This document shows, in pieces, positions 10,693-22,689 of a DNA stretch of 64,000 nucleotides. Origin of the DNA: Clavulina sp. PMI_390 (Eukaryota; Basidiomycota; Agaricomycetes; Cantharellales; Hydnaceae); NCBI GenBank assembly GCA_015039315.1, contig WIDE01000092.1, positions 1-64,000 of the forward strand, given 5' to 3'. The notes beneath the pieces were generated by a model. That model saw only the letters and a program-made list of their open reading frames with translations. It was not told where the DNA came from and did not search any database. Positions within the stretch are counted from its first letter, which is position 1. Every line of letters starts with the position of its first letter. The position numbers and the translations under genes were made by a program.

Positions 10693-13600
10693 ATGGGCGC
10701 TGTGTTGGGTCGTTCCGCGGTGACGAGCGAGCTGCTTGGTTATTTCTCTATCGCGTCTTGGCTGGGTGCTCAGTTCCCGTGCGTCTGCAGTCATCTTGCG
10801 CAATCACCCTGCTTCCAACTGATGCCTTTTATATATTACATACGAACTGCCCGCGATCTCTCATCGATTCCCTCGACCCTTGTCCATGCTAGTCAACTGT
10901 TTGAGAACGCCCGACGTCAGTCGGTGGACGGGCTAGCGCTGCCCTTTTTGGCCAACTGGTTCCTCGGTTCGTGCCCTGTCCCTTTACTGGTCGCGTGGTG
11001 CCGCCTTTTGACATGTTCGTTTGCACATAGGTGATGCAACAAACCTTATCGGTGCGTATGCTCCGTCCCAATCGTCACCTCATCTGACGTCCCCAAGGCT
11101 GATTTTCCAATTTCCGACCCTTCTATTATTGACTCGACCACGCTGTGACCACTCATTCCTACTCGCGCGACCAACATTTCAACACTCCACACATCATTTG
11201 GATACTTTTCTCGTCTATGGCCCGCCACGTCCACATCTTGCAACTTGCCTGCTGAAACATATCTCGTGGAATTTCCTTGTGCTATCGTGGTTTGGGGCGC
11301 CGCCAACCGCCACCCACCGATCCTGTATACCGCATGGCTGGTCCCCATACCCATCCTTATCTGTCATCCATTATGCGCTTAACCATGCCAAACCCGATTC
11401 CACGCCTCCATTAACCCTCACGTAACGACACAACTCGTCCAATTGGCAAAAACCAAATATTGGGCTGGAACCACCAGGCTGCATCCTGACGGAACAGCTG
11501 CCTTTTCAAACCGCCGTTGCTACGTACTTTGTCTTCGTCGATCTTTGTCTGCTCGTCCAGTACCTATACTACTCTCAAGAGCGCTTCGTCCATTCTTCGT
11601 CAGCAGACGGTGAATATACCTCGTCAGACGACGATGTCGATGCTTTTGGGGCATCAGCTGCCGCAGATGTCACGGGAGCAGCAGGCCCTGGCACGGGACC
11701 CAAACCTGCGAGGGAGAACTCGGTGGGGAGTATTCGTCTACGGAGCGGCAGTCGGCGACGGACGCTCTCGAATCACCTTCTACACATCACCACTTCCACT
11801 CCTGCCAACCCTAATCCCAGTAACGAGCCTGGCGAGGACGATGAGGCTCTCGAGACGGTGCAGCTCTCTCCAACAGCGACACTCTCCCGCCGATCCCGCT
11901 CACACTCGACCTCATATACGAACGACGAATACTTCGTTGACGAACCTGCTGAAAGCGGTGGTGCTGGCCTAATCGATGAAGATGTGTCAGAACCCTGGAT
12001 ATCAGGCCCTCCCGCCCAGGGTGGTCAGTCGCGTGCTCGCCAGTCGCATTCACCTGCAGCAGCGCGCCTAAGGAATATCTCATGGGGCCGACCTGAAGAT
12101 GCCATCCTCGAGGAGCAGGAGCCTGATTCGCACGTTGGAAGTCTGGATGCTGATGCGAAAGCCAGAAAGCCGCTCCCAATACCATCTGCAGAAGCCTTCT
12201 GGACGAATCTGTACGACCCACCCTCGTCGCAGCCTTCCCAGCCTCAGGCTCAAGTAGCGGGAGAGTCAGCCAGCTCAATGGAACGAGGTCGTTCGAGGTT
12301 GAGGGGCCAATATGATCTCACGTGGGACGTCGTTCCGCCTGTTCAGCCTGCCGCTTCTTCGTCTTCCCCCTCAGTAGCGGTGGCTTCCATGCCTGTCGTC
12401 CCTATTTTGGACGCCGAATCCCAGCTGCATTCTGCAGAGAGCGACCCACTTCTCCAATCCACAGCACCAGAAGCCCCTGAACAGGGGGAAACTTCGACTG
12501 GGACTACGGGCGGCACGAGTCGGAGCAAGAAAGTGGCAGGAGTGCCCGTCGTGCTCCTCGGAGCGCTCATGCTCGTTTCGTATGGCCCTTCTCAGCTCCC
12601 AGATTCCTCTTCGTCTGTGACATTAGGTGTCATTGGCGGGCCAAGGGTGTGGCCTGTCCCACGTTATTATGAAACATCTTTTTCTTCTTCATCTCCATCG
12701 TCATCATCAGCATCGTCGCACTCGCAAACTCTGTCGCTATCGCTATCATTATCATCGCTAATCTCATCGCTCTCGCTTTCCTCTCACTCGCCATTGAACG
12801 AACCCATCACGCCTAATCGTCACCCTGAACCTCCCCCGCCCACGCCCTCTCCCCCTCCTAAACACGAGAAGGACAACGAAAGGAGGGAATGGAGGCTCTT
12901 TATTGGCAGGATCTCAGCGTGGATCTGTACGTGTTTGTACCTCACGTCGCGGTTGCCACAGATCTGGAAGAACGTGCGTGTAATTTTTGGTTTCATGTCG
13001 TCTCGTCTTGTGTGATGGTAAACTCACCGATCTGTGTGTGGGTGGACTGGATGATTTGACAGTTCGCGCGGAAGAGTGTCGAAGGCCTGACAATGTCGCT
13101 TTTCGTGTGCGCGTTCCTCGGTAACTCGTTCTACGTCGCCTCGATCCTGTCGAGCCCCATATTAGATGATCCACGCCCAGGTGTGAGCGCCGCGTTCTTG
13201 AGGGAGAGTATTCCGTACGTCGTTTATTTTTCTCCCATTTCTTGACTTTTTGTGTGGCTTCCTATTCCTCTTCGGGTATACTTATCCCGCCGGGCTCCAT
13301 ATCATGGGTCGTCGCCTTTTTTCGTCCACTCATCGTATTGTGCCGTCCGAGCCTTCGTTCCCTGTGCTAACGCTAATTCATGGCAACCTTTAGGTATATC
13401 CTCGGATCAGGCGGCACGCTACTATTCGATATCACAATTGTCCTTCAGTCTCTCCACTACCGCGGCAGGAAACCGCTCGACATCAATGAGCGCACGGGCA
13501 TCATGTCCATTCATGCTTCCATGTCGGCATCCACGTTCATGACGCCTGGGTTCCTGCCGACCGGCGGGCCCGGCAGGAGTGCCAGTCGAGGCGGAACGAA

Positions 13601-13850
13601 GCGGGGTGGCAGCCGAAAGCCAACCGCCACGGTGACGGCGACGGGTGATGAGACTCCCCGTCCAGGTGGTGCGAGGGGACGGCAACGGCTGGAGAGTTTG
13701 CGCATGCGATTGGAGCAAGCTGTCAATGCGGCTGCTGCTGCCGCAGCTGGCTCTGGTGCCGCGGGTGATGGTGCCTCGGCCACGGGTGCTGGTGGGGAGC
13801 GAGAACCTCTTCTGGGTGGTGCTGACAGTCAGGGTCGTCAGCGAAGATAG
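10693..13850 (+). CDS. PQ-loop repeat vacuolar/lysosomal amino-acid transporter (Ypq/PQLC2-like)
   Basis: Predicted 761 aa. Exons are 10693-10778, 10893-10966, 11031-11051 (21 nt), 11478-12973, 13063-13214 and 13394-13850. The first PQ-loop is FPQ followed by RRQSVDGLALPFLANWFLGD, and its proline-glutamine pair is split by intron 1. Further membrane helices follow around LIGCIL and YFVFVDLCLLVQYLYY. A very long Ser/Pro/Glu-rich linker of over 300 aa comes next, with one isolated hydrophobic segment (VPVVLLGALMLVSY) and a serine-rich tract. The second PQ-loop is SRLPQIWKN-FARKSVEGLT, followed by LGNSFYVASIL and LGSGGTLLFDITIVLQ. The tail is Ala/Gly/Arg-rich. The family moves cationic amino acids or cystine across vacuolar or lysosomal membranes. 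The usual length is about 300-400 aa, so the expansion is in the linker and tail. Confidence 0.85.
12675..12800 (+). repeat. serine-codon low-complexity tract
   Basis: Inside the large PQ-loop exon the DNA is an imperfect TCN repeat (tct/tca/tcg units) that encodes an almost pure serine run broken by occasional Leu and Pro. Confidence 0.6.
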
Positions 13851-15917
13851 ATTCCAGGAGGAGGATGCATTTCGTGATTTTGAGATTTTGGGTTAATGGC
13901 TGCGGCTAAGGCTGGGTTACGAGAGCCATGCCTAATTCGTTCATTCACGCACTCATATAGCTTTTGCGATCCCCCTGCTCTAGAACCTCGTGCATGCTTG
14001 CATGTGCAGGTCTTTCGTGGCTTCACTAGCGCCCATGCATGCTATGAGATGTGCAATGTACTATGTCTTTATAGTGATCGGCGCTGCGGTCCATAGAAAG
14101 GCTCGCATTAATGTCGTTGGCAAAGGCTGCAATGCATGATAAATAAGGCGGAAGCACGACTAAGACGAGTAACGTTCCTAGCCGTTGACGAGAAGAGAAA
14201 TTTGGCGTGTGCCGTACTTGCCTAATTCGGGCTGGTCTGCGAGCCACAAGGCAGAGAATGCTTCCCTGGCATGGCCAAGGGTTCAACGGACACGGCGGAA
14301 GTTGTTCGCCCAGGGTTGACACGCTGATATCGATCGTGATTGAATCAACAATTCAAATCGGGATCCGCCTTGTGGATCCAAGTGGCTCTGCCGTCTGTGC
14401 CGGCCGACATCCCATATGCATCCATATGGCGATGGGGCTGTCAAAGATGTAGAAGATGCAAGATTTGATTCCCACAGTTATTCTTTTTTGTTCTTGCGGA
14501 AGGCCGCTTCCATTCCTTTTTTTGCCTATGGAGATTTTTTTTGGCAGTAAAAGAATTTTTAGGCGTGATGTTTTCAATTCGGCAGGAACCGAGCTCGATA
14601 AAGCAGAGTCTGATGCATGCGCCCGTGCTCGGTACGCCTGGCTGACTTAAAAAGTGCGCCCCGCCCATCTCGGCTGAGGGCCCGTAACCGACGCACCGTC
14701 GGGCCGCGGGAGAAAGCGGGGCACGTGGGGGAAAAGTCGGGGCCTTCGGCATCCCGGCGGGGATCATATGCATTTGTGGAGAAGATTCAAAAAAAGCAAT
14801 GACTGCGGTGGTCGATCGAACGGTTGTAGTGCCAACCATTGGATTCGTATGGTGACTTGCTGCGAAGGATTTTGCGGTGAAGATCGTCGGAATCAAGAGC
14901 TCTCGAAATGACTCAAGAAAGTTAATAAGAAGCCGTGCAGGAGACAAGGTTTGAGAGATGGGAATTAGACCTGCCGTATAAGGAAAAGCTTGCATATGAA
15001 ACAAATTGTTCTTTTTGGTTCGGTTTTAAGAAGCGCTCTTCATCCGAAACGCGGTAACAACCATTCAAATCACTCTAGTTCCACTGATTGTGAGGGTGCT
15101 GTCTGACTCAAAGCCCCGAAGACTCGAACGGCGCTACCTCACTGGTTGTGAGTTGACGGTGATCGAGTGACTTGGATAGGGGTTCCTATAAAGCATCTCG
15201 GCGAGCTCCGTGGGCGAATCCCAATGAGAAGAGTACAATTACAAACGAGAAGAATACTCAGTTAGGACAGAAGAGAGAGAATGTGAACTTACGTAAGTGT
15301 TTGTGTACTCCTGTTGGCGATGATGAAATGAATTGCATCTTGCTGTGAGCAAGGGTGCCAAGTGTAGCGACTAGGGACGCCTTATCTCTTCTCTCTTTCT
15401 CTCCCCCTACAAGCTCAGGACGCATCAGAAGCCCATCAGATCGAAGCAGCATCTCTAGAGCGCGTTAGAAACGAACCCCTCAACTTGTAGCCCTACATCA
15501 TACCCCGCCCCGCCGCCCAATTGGACAAAGGCAACGAACCACGACAGTCACCCCAGCCACCTGGTCCTGTCAGCCTGTTCCTGGAAGCTTCTTATTTGGT
15601 GCTCTCACGAGCTTAAATTATTCCCAGCTCGCGGATCGATTCGGCGGGTCACTCGCCCCGTCCACATTTTTTGTCTTCCAGAAGCCTTCTTTGTCTACAT
15701 CGAGGATCTTGCCATTGACCGAAGGCGGCGATGATTGGGTCCCCAAGGTCGCCGTCCCACAGTCCTCGGCTTGCTCATCTGGGTGACAGGACACTAGAAA
15801 TACTCCGGTGCGTAGATGCCTCACCCCTTCCCCCCGCTTGTTTTTTTTTACTCGGCCCCGCTCAATTTTTCCTCCCGTACCGTTTTGACACTCTACCCTT
15901 TCTTCTTCCGTGTCTCG
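13851..15917. other. intergenic, no supported gene
   Basis: About 2 kb between the PQ-loop and F-box-like genes. Frames such as 14441-15004 on minus have no recognisable content. A T-tract near 15840 and a C/T-rich stretch precede the F-box-like start and may be its core promoter or leader. Confidence 0.4.
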
Positions 15918-17501
15918 ATGTTTCCCTCCGATACTCTCTGGCCGCTCTCCGTCATCAGTCAGCGATATCCAACCCCCGATACCGTCTCTGCCCGTATCGC
16001 TGAGATTCAGCGTCTCGAAGAAGGGCTTAGAAATGAGCGATTGTCCCTCCAAGTCCTCGTCAATCGGCAACACAATGCCAACCTCCCCATCTCATGTCTA
16101 CCCAAAGAAGTCCTTCAGACGATCCTTCGGTTTGACCGCATCGCCCTGGACGGTACCCGCCAATACGCCGCCAGGAACGCCGAGCTCATGGCTGTGAGTC
16201 ACCATTGGATGCTTACTACCTATGGGTACGCCTTCCTATGGAGCACTATCAACGTGACGTTGGCCCCAAGACATTTTCAAAAAGTTTTCCAACCCGAGAA
16301 TGCCGGCCCAAATTACGATCCACTCTCCCACCCAAGAATGTCAATCCTCGTGGCACGCACGCAAGCTTATGTTGAGCGCTCCAAAAATTCTCTTCTTCAC
16401 CTCAGTCTCTCACCAGGGATGAACGATGTTGTCGAGAGGATCATCGGAACGACCCTCTCCCGAGTCTCACGACTGGAGTTCAACGCGTTCTCGCCGCTGA
16501 CGAGAGACGCACCTCCCCTACCCAATTCGCACCTTCTTTCGTCGCTCACAGACTTGAAGATTGATGCCCAGAAGCGCGGAAATAACGGAGTTTGCATCCC
16601 CCTACTCCCAAACCTTGCTGCGTCGGGCACCCATCTTCGCCGCCTCACGCTTTCAACGTGCGATTACAAGCGCACGGATACCTTCCTCCAGCAGCTTCCC
16701 CTCTCAGTTCTCTCCAACTCTCTCACTTACCTCAACGTTCACGACAGTCTAGACCCCCTATCGTTAATGGAAGTCCTGCTAGAATGCAACTACTTGCAAT
16801 ATGTCAAGTATACGCGTGACGCGACGGAGGCGCGTAAAGCCCCTCGGCCCCCCCAACCCACGTCAGCCTTCCCTCCCGAAATTTTCCTGATGCACCTTGT
16901 CTCGCTCATTATCTCCGGCGAGAATGACGTATTGGTATACCTTGGGAAGCTCGCTGCTCCGAGACTAAAACATCTCGAGGTCCGGCGGACATACAACCCT
17001 GGGCCACACGACGAACACACACTACTGCCGGTCTGGATAGCCCCACCCCCTGGCCACCCGAGGTTCGGGCTCCTCCAGACAATGACGCTGTTATACCTGG
17101 GGGAATGGACAGCGGCGGGGCTTGAGATGTTTTTCAAAACCCACACGAAGCTCCAGTGGTTCCATTCCATCGCGCTCAGCGATGAAAATGTGGAGGGGAT
17201 GAGGCGTGCGTTGGAAAATGAGAGCGTGTGTCCCCACTTGCGGGTTTTGAAACTGCAGATCCAGTACACCCCATTGAGCGAACCCGCCCTATGGGATTGT
17301 ATAAGTCGAATTGTTGGCCCACGAAGGAGGGCGCTGGCGCGTAGTGCACATGAAGCTGGAGAGACTGACCCAGCCCCGGATTTCACCATCCGTATTGACG
17401 GAGTCTCACAGCTTTTTGCAACACGGTTGGGAGAGTTGTTGGGCGTTGCACAAGATGAGGTTGTAGGGACAATCAAGTCATTCGAGATTCGTGAACCATG
17501 A
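15918..17501 (+). CDS. F-box-like protein with leucine-rich C-terminal region
   Basis: Single-exon frame of 527 aa when started at MFPSDTLWP. An upstream ATG at 15816 would add 34 hydrophobic residues in a pyrimidine-rich leader and was not used. After a short coiled-coil-like segment (IAEIQRLEEGLRNERLSL) comes an F-box-like motif: the ISCLPKEVLQTILRF block, then VSHHWMLTTYGYAFLWSTI, the typical LP-E-L ... C/S-W ... LW pattern of Agaricomycete F-box proteins. The rest has irregular leucine-rich strand-helix units (LPLSVLSNSLTYLNV, PRLKHLEV, HLRVLKLQI). Such proteins usually link substrates to SKP1-cullin ubiquitin ligases, and no target can be inferred. It is an orphan-type expanded family. 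The absence of introns contrasts with all neighbouring genes. Confidence 0.65.
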   Translation: MFPSDTLWPLSVISQRYPTPDTVSARIAEIQRLEEGLRNERLSLQVLVNRQHNANLPISCLPKEVLQTILRFDRIALDGTRQYAARNAELMAVSHHWMLTTYGYAFLWSTINVTLAPRHFQKVFQPENAGPNYDPLSHPRMSILVARTQAYVERSKNSLLHLSLSPGMNDVVERIIGTTLSRVSRLEFNAFSPLTRDAPPLPNSHLLSSLTDLKIDAQKRGNNGVCIPLLPNLAASGTHLRRLTLSTCDYKRTDTFLQQLPLSVLSNSLTYLNVHDSLDPLSLMEVLLECNYLQYVKYTRDATEARKAPRPPQPTSAFPPEIFLMHLVSLIISGENDVLVYLGKLAAPRLKHLEVRRTYNPGPHDEHTLLPVWIAPPPGHPRFGLLQTMTLLYLGEWTAAGLEMFFKTHTKLQWFHSIALSDENVEGMRRALENESVCPHLRVLKLQIQYTPLSEPALWDCISRIVGPRRRALARSAHEAGETDPAPDFTIRIDGVSQLFATRLGELLGVAQDEVVGTIKSFEIREP

Positions 17502-19043
17502 TGGGGCAAGGATCTGCGGTGGGCTTCTGCTTCTGGGTCTTCTCTGCCGTTCCTTGTCGATCTACCCATCCAATTCCGCATTTTTGGTTTTTCCCCTCCT
17601 TGCATCAGATGCTCCTCTCTCCACTACATGCAGGCGTGAACCGTTCATCATTTTACTTCATTCATCACAGAACAATCTCCGCTCTTTCTCAGCTTCTCTG
17701 CCGGTTTCCTCCCCCTCACTTGCCGTTAAATCCGAACCTCTCATTCATTTGCCTCTTTCCTAATCGAACATAAAGCTAGTGTATTGATTTTCGTATCTAT
17801 CCTTGGATTATTTGCCTCGTTTACGACCACACCGATTGTTGTTGTTACTGTCGTTGTACTTTCTTCCTCTGTTAGTGTCATCATAATCAAAGGCACCTCT
17901 TTCACTTAAAGATAATTTGACACCTCGGAAAACCGTGGCAACGAAGAGCTGGGGGAGGGTTCAACCTGTTTGGTTGAGTGAGTTGCTGTTGATCTGAGAG
18001 CCGGGGGTTCCGCTTCGACGTGGCAACTGCGTCCCAGGAATTGTGCTAGGGGCCAAGAGCTGACACGCCATCCTGGTGTTTGGGACGGCTACTGACGCCA
18101 GCTTATGGAAATACTTTGCGGTTGAGTGGGGTTTTGACGCTGATGTTCCCCGCCCTCTTCTGTGCTCGTGGCTAGCCCCTTGCGCTCCTTTTCGAAACCA
18201 CGACTCTTACCCGCGCAGATTTGTGGCCGGAAGACGATCTAAGCCATTCTCTAACCAATGGACATAGCCTTGGCGTTTTCCAGCCGTTGGTCTTGCTGAT
18301 CTGAACATGCCGTCTCATGTTGGAAGGATTCCTCGGGGTGGATGACGCTTAAGCTAGCCCATGGCGCGGTCATTCCGAATTCTCCACCCCAAAGATAACC
18401 TAGAGGCACATTACAGGCTGATTTGTACGTCAGCTCCACCACTTTCTTGATCTTATTGCCAAGCTTACCAGTTGACCCCATACGCTGAAGTATAGGCACG
18501 TGGACAAGCAGCGACATCCTATTTGTTCATTAACAACGCCGTCTTCATGTTGTACAATTATCCTTCCCTTAAACAGCGAATACCTCTTCAACGTCGGCCG
18601 CGGTATGAGAACCCCTCGTTCTTCCATTCAGCTGATACCAAGATTCTTGCTGGAATTTCACTGTTTGCCTTCCCCGACAGCTCGAATCGTGCTCATATCC
18701 TCCCTCATCTCCTCAGCAGACAATTCATTTTTTCGAGTTCAAGACAGCCCCTTGCCTCGCTTGTATTTATCATTGACAGTCTTCGTACTAGGCTAAGTAT
18801 AGCGCTTGATGCTACACTCCCTCGAGCTCGGGCCGCTTGGCCACATTGGCTTCCCAGTTTGCATCGTAAGGCCGATGTAGAGCGTCATAGACGCTGACCT
18901 GAAACCAAAATAAAAAAAGAGCCCTCCAATTTATTCAATAGATAACACTTGTTGTAGTATCGATACTAACAACAGAGCTATGTCTATTGTGACACAGGTT
19001 TCGGGAGTTTACTGGACAAAGAGAGGCCAAAAAAAAACACAGT
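17502..19043. other. intergenic, no supported gene
   Basis: About 1.5 kb. A plus-strand open stretch at 18523-18897 lacks motifs and codon pattern. Nothing else is seen. Confidence 0.4.
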
Positions 19044-19048
19044 AAAAA
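19044..19048 (-). terminator. RNA polymerase III T-run after tRNA-Gly
   Basis: On the minus strand a run of five T follows the tRNA 3' end by three bases. A longer T-run follows about 10 nt further. This is the usual pol III stop signal. Confidence 0.6.
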
Positions 19049-19051
19049 GGA

Positions 19052-19122
19052 TGCATTAGCGGCGAATCGAACGCCGGCCGAGTCGATGGCAACGACCCAT
19101 TCTACCACTGAACTACTAATGC
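19052..19122 (-). tRNA. tRNA-Gly (anticodon GCC)
   Basis: The minus strand folds as a cloverleaf of 71 nt. The acceptor GCATTAG pairs with CTAATGC, with discriminator A. The D-arm is GTTC-AGTGGTA. The anticodon loop TTGCCAT is closed by a 5-bp stem with one G-T pair. The T-arm is CGGCG-TTCGATT-CGCCG, giving a clear B box. Anticodon GCC reads GGC and GGT codons. No intron is present. A pol III T-run follows immediately. Confidence 0.92.
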
Positions 19123-19288
19123 CACGATGAGTGTGTCCTCATGAATGCATTACTATAGTTTTCTTTTATTCACTTCCAATTAGACATCAAATGCACGTAG
19201 ACTACCCGCGATTGGCACTGGTAGAAAGATAGCAATTTATAACGGAGCATTTAGAAAATAGGGGTCAGCCCTCTGTTACTGCAATAAC

Positions 19289-20715
19289 TCAGGACCCGAA
19301 CTTGATTTTCCAAGCCTCCTCAGAGAAGGCCCACAATTTTTCGGCCTCAATCTTACAGAAGCACGTGGGTCAGGGGAATTGTCAAAGTCAGGACAGAGAC
19401 GAATGAGAACGTACCGAAGAGTTAAAGAACTCGGGGATCGGGAATGGGATTGTGACTGAACCGAGGTTGCAATCTGACAGGAGTGCTCCATTATGTGAGG
19501 CAATAGTGGGGTCGAAGGCAGCAAAAAGTGCCCTACAACGTGGGGGCGTCATCAATCAACCTGAATGTTCGCAATCAAGGGGTTGACCGTACGTAGCTGC
19601 TGCCTGTGCATTGGATTTCTGGAAAATATTTTGAGTGCCGTCCTCGTTGATTAACCCTACATACGAGGATAACATGAGCCCCAGCGGAGGAGAGCGAAAT
19701 CAGTGAAATACACCGGAAACTATCAAAACTTACCCATTGAGAGTAGTTGAGATTTTGGAATCTTTTGTCCAACGTTCGTTCCAAGGGCCACTAGGGAAGT
19801 TATGGGGCTCTGAATGTCAACTTTGTCGAAGCAGTGCGCAAAACTTACGTCCCGGATGCACAGAAAGGGAGACTACATCAGGAAAATTTTTCACTAGTCC
19901 GAGTGTAAAGAGTGCATTCGCCGTTTTGGATTGATTATAAGCTAGAGCTTTGCTGTACTCGCTAGGTCTGTCTGTGAAGTGCATATCGTCCCAGCGGATG
20001 GCGCCGCCCCAGAATGCGCCAGCAGATGTCAAATTCACGATTCGAGGGGTCCATTGTGCACTCCGAGAGGCCATGATGATAGAGAAAATCAGTGAGGTGA
20101 AAAGAAAGTGGCCGAAATGATTTCCTCCAATTTGGATCTCGAAGTTCTCTTTTGTCTGAACCAAACTATCAGGTTGGACAACAATGGCGTTGTTCACCAG
20201 GATCTAGCCCGTAGAGAAGAAGCACGTTACGGAAGCTCATTGAAAAGTTGAACTGAATAAAACATTCTCGCAATACTCACATGAACAGGAAGCTGGAACG
20301 AGTTGATCTCGGCTGCGGCAGCGTGTATGGACGGCCCGGAAGTAAGATCGAGCTGTACAATCCGGATTACGGTTTGAGGATAACTGCGGCGTGCCTCTGA
20401 GATTGCCTGTTCTGCCCTGTCGATAGACGCAAATTATTGGTTGTTCTAGTTATCTATATAGCCTTTTTTTTTTTTTAGCGAACACACACCTCTCGATCGA
20501 TCGAGTAGCAATGATGATGCTACCGGCGTATGCAGCAAGGGCAGCGACATACTCCGCCCCCATTGACATAGGACTGACCCCAGTAATTACGACTAGTAAA
20601 GGTGTCAAATGCTTCCAGCATCCAACCAACAACTTAACGTACTGTTTTTGCCTTCGACAACATCCTTATATGCTTCGACGACTTGAGAAGCGGTAGTCGT
20701 TTCGTCGAACGCCAT
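19289..20715 (-). CDS. short-chain dehydrogenase/reductase
   Basis: Predicted 322 aa from eight exons on the minus strand: 20715-20643, 20592-20490, 20416-20281, 20203-19849, 19790-19734, 19656-19593, 19532-19415 and 19351-19289. The Rossmann start reads VITG-VSPMSMGAEYVAALA. The first glycine of the usual GxG loop is replaced by serine. Then come LVNNA (strand 4), NHFGHFLFT, LTSAG (catalytic Ser) and YNQSK (catalytic Tyr and Lys), followed by VHPG and a C-terminal AEKLWAFSEEAWK helix as in fungal retinol- or WW-domain-oxidoreductase-like SDRs. The substrate is unknown and the cofactor NAD(P) is inferred. The frame only closes if the intron after HPG uses the acceptor at 19791 (58 bp). The nearer AG would give an apparent frameshift. 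Confidence 0.85.
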
Positions 20716-21320
20716 GATTTACGGACTTCAGTAGCAGAGCAGTTGCGGTCAAGCACAACTAGGGGCAAGCTCGAAGTAGTCCTTTATATATGCCAGCGGT
20801 GACACTCGCCAACCACCTATCATTTAGCCGCATTCCAGCAAGTAAATTCTGCGGACCAGCGATGAGCAATACCATGGATGAAGAGGCTCTCTTATTTAGG
20901 CTAGACCAATGATATCGCTTCCTTGCAATTCCTTCCGGCCATTGATGCCCGCAGCTGACATAGTATTTTGACCATATTTCTGTTCACTGAGAGTTCGGCG
21001 GCCGAGTGATCGAAAGGCTGTATGAAGGTGATGAGAGCGTATGTCATTAGTGAGGAGTCATAACTTTTGTCGGATGGTATGTGTAGGAAGTATTCAGGGT
21101 TCATAGCAAGGTGCATATTCAATGCCGTTGTGAGTGAAAATAAACATCCAAGCCGTAGCCAACAAGATGTAGAGGCACACTACAGACAACCTCTGAAAAT
21201 TTGCGGTGACGGAAGAGATGCACTCAAAGAAGATATAGCTTAGCTCCAGATCGAACCCGGAGGCAGACAACCCACTCGTTCAGTTGTACGCCAAGCAGTC
21301 TGGATGGAACCCCAAACACA
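20716..21320. other. intergenic upstream of the dehydrogenase
   Basis: No gene is seen up to the assembly gap. A GGTTCGATCT stretch near 21245 on the minus strand resembles a tRNA B box, but no cloverleaf can be drawn around it. Confidence 0.35.
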
Positions 21321-21716
21321 ANNNNNNNNNNNNNNNNNNNNNNNNNNNNNNNNNNNNNNNNNNNNNNNNNNNNNNNNNNNNNNNNNNNNNNNNNNNNNNN
21401 NNNNNNNNNNNNNNNNNNNNNNNNNNNNNNNNNNNNNNNNNNNNNNNNNNNNNNNNNNNNNNNNNNNNNNNNNNNNNNNNNNNNNNNNNNNNNNNNNNNN
21501 NNNNNNNNNNNNNNNNNNNNNNNNNNNNNNNNNNNNNNNNNNNNNNNNNNNNNNNNNNNNNNNNNNNNNNNNNNNNNNNNNNNNNNNNNNNNNNNNNNNN
21601 NNNNNNNNNNNNNNNNNNNNNNNNNNNNNNNNNNNNNNNNNNNNNNNNNNNNNNNNNNNNNNNNNNNNNNNNNNNNNNNNNNNNNNNNNNNNNNNNNNNN
21701 NNNNNNNNNNNNNNNN
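21321..21716. other. assembly gap (396 N)
   Basis: A run of 396 undetermined bases. Any open frame across it is meaningless. Confidence 0.99.
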
Positions 21717-22689
21717 ATTGTAACATGATACGTCGCATTTGGGTCATCCCGCTCGAGGACAATAATCATTATGCCTTGGCCCTCGACTACATTGTGGGTG
21801 CGATATTTCTCCGCGACACGCAGGGACCCACCAAGGGGGGTCAGAGTTCTGTGTCTTGAACAGGATGTTCAGAATACCTTCAGACCAGCTCCCAAAGGAG
21901 TCAGAAAGCACAGGCTTAGCCACGGCATACTCTCACGATGCTGGAATTGGATCAATCCTAAACACGGCAAACGAGCTTCTCCGCGTGAAATGGAGATCAA
22001 GATCTCGAGTAGCCGAATCTGGAGAGCTGAGAAAAATCACAAGGCACTGTTTGAGTAGCCATATCACGGAATGAATGAGAGGATAACGAGATAATCCAAA
22101 ATGCCGGAGATACCGGTGGGGACGTATCTTCGTAAATACGGACTTCAGAACAGGAGCTTCTTGCAAGGAAAGCGGTCGTGGAAGTTAGGGAAAACAAATA
22201 AGATAACCCAGGGACAAGGTGCATCCGCGTGGGAGATCATAAGCATCCAATAGAATCAGGCCACTGGTATTGAGCCCACTTGGTGAGAGCAGCCATAAGA
22301 ATCACCACATGAAGGCATGGCCGCATTGTCATGATATGGTCAAGGCGCAATGGATATTCAGGTCCGCTTGAATCACAAACGTAACGCAAAACTAGTTGAG
22401 ATAACGAGAAGATCAAACCTATACCTCATGCCTCATACCTAAGAACCTACAATACGAGAGATGAGCCTATTGAACCAGGGCGATTTATTTCCGCAAGCTA
22501 TCTTGGCACAATGGTCCCAGAATCTGGACAAGAGCATCATTTCATAGCTGTGCCTAAGCGTGTGGTGTGCTGGACGGAATAAACGGCTTGAAGGCCCGAA
22601 CGAGTAGATACCGTTGTTGGGAGCTGATGGGCTTAGGCAGGGGGAGTCTTTGAGATACGATGGCTACCAATTCTCCATATTAGCGAAGA

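Noticed and set aside
14441..15004. 187-codon minus-strand frame between PQ-loop and F-box-like genes
   Set aside because: Frame crosses A/T-runs, has no motif and no splice-linked partner exons.
15816..15917. upstream ATG extension of the F-box-like protein
   Set aside because: It adds 34 residues translated from a pyrimidine-rich leader. The ATG at 15918 begins the protein-like text.
16790..17605. 271-codon frame antisense to the F-box-like gene
   Set aside because: Shadow of the coding strand, with no recognisable domain.
19289..20715. dehydrogenase as a frameshifted pseudogene
   Set aside because: The apparent shift disappears if the intron after HPG uses the acceptor that gives a normal 58-bp intron.
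21230..21280. tRNA-like B box GGTTCGATCT on minus strand
   Set aside because: No acceptor stem or anticodon arm can be paired around it.
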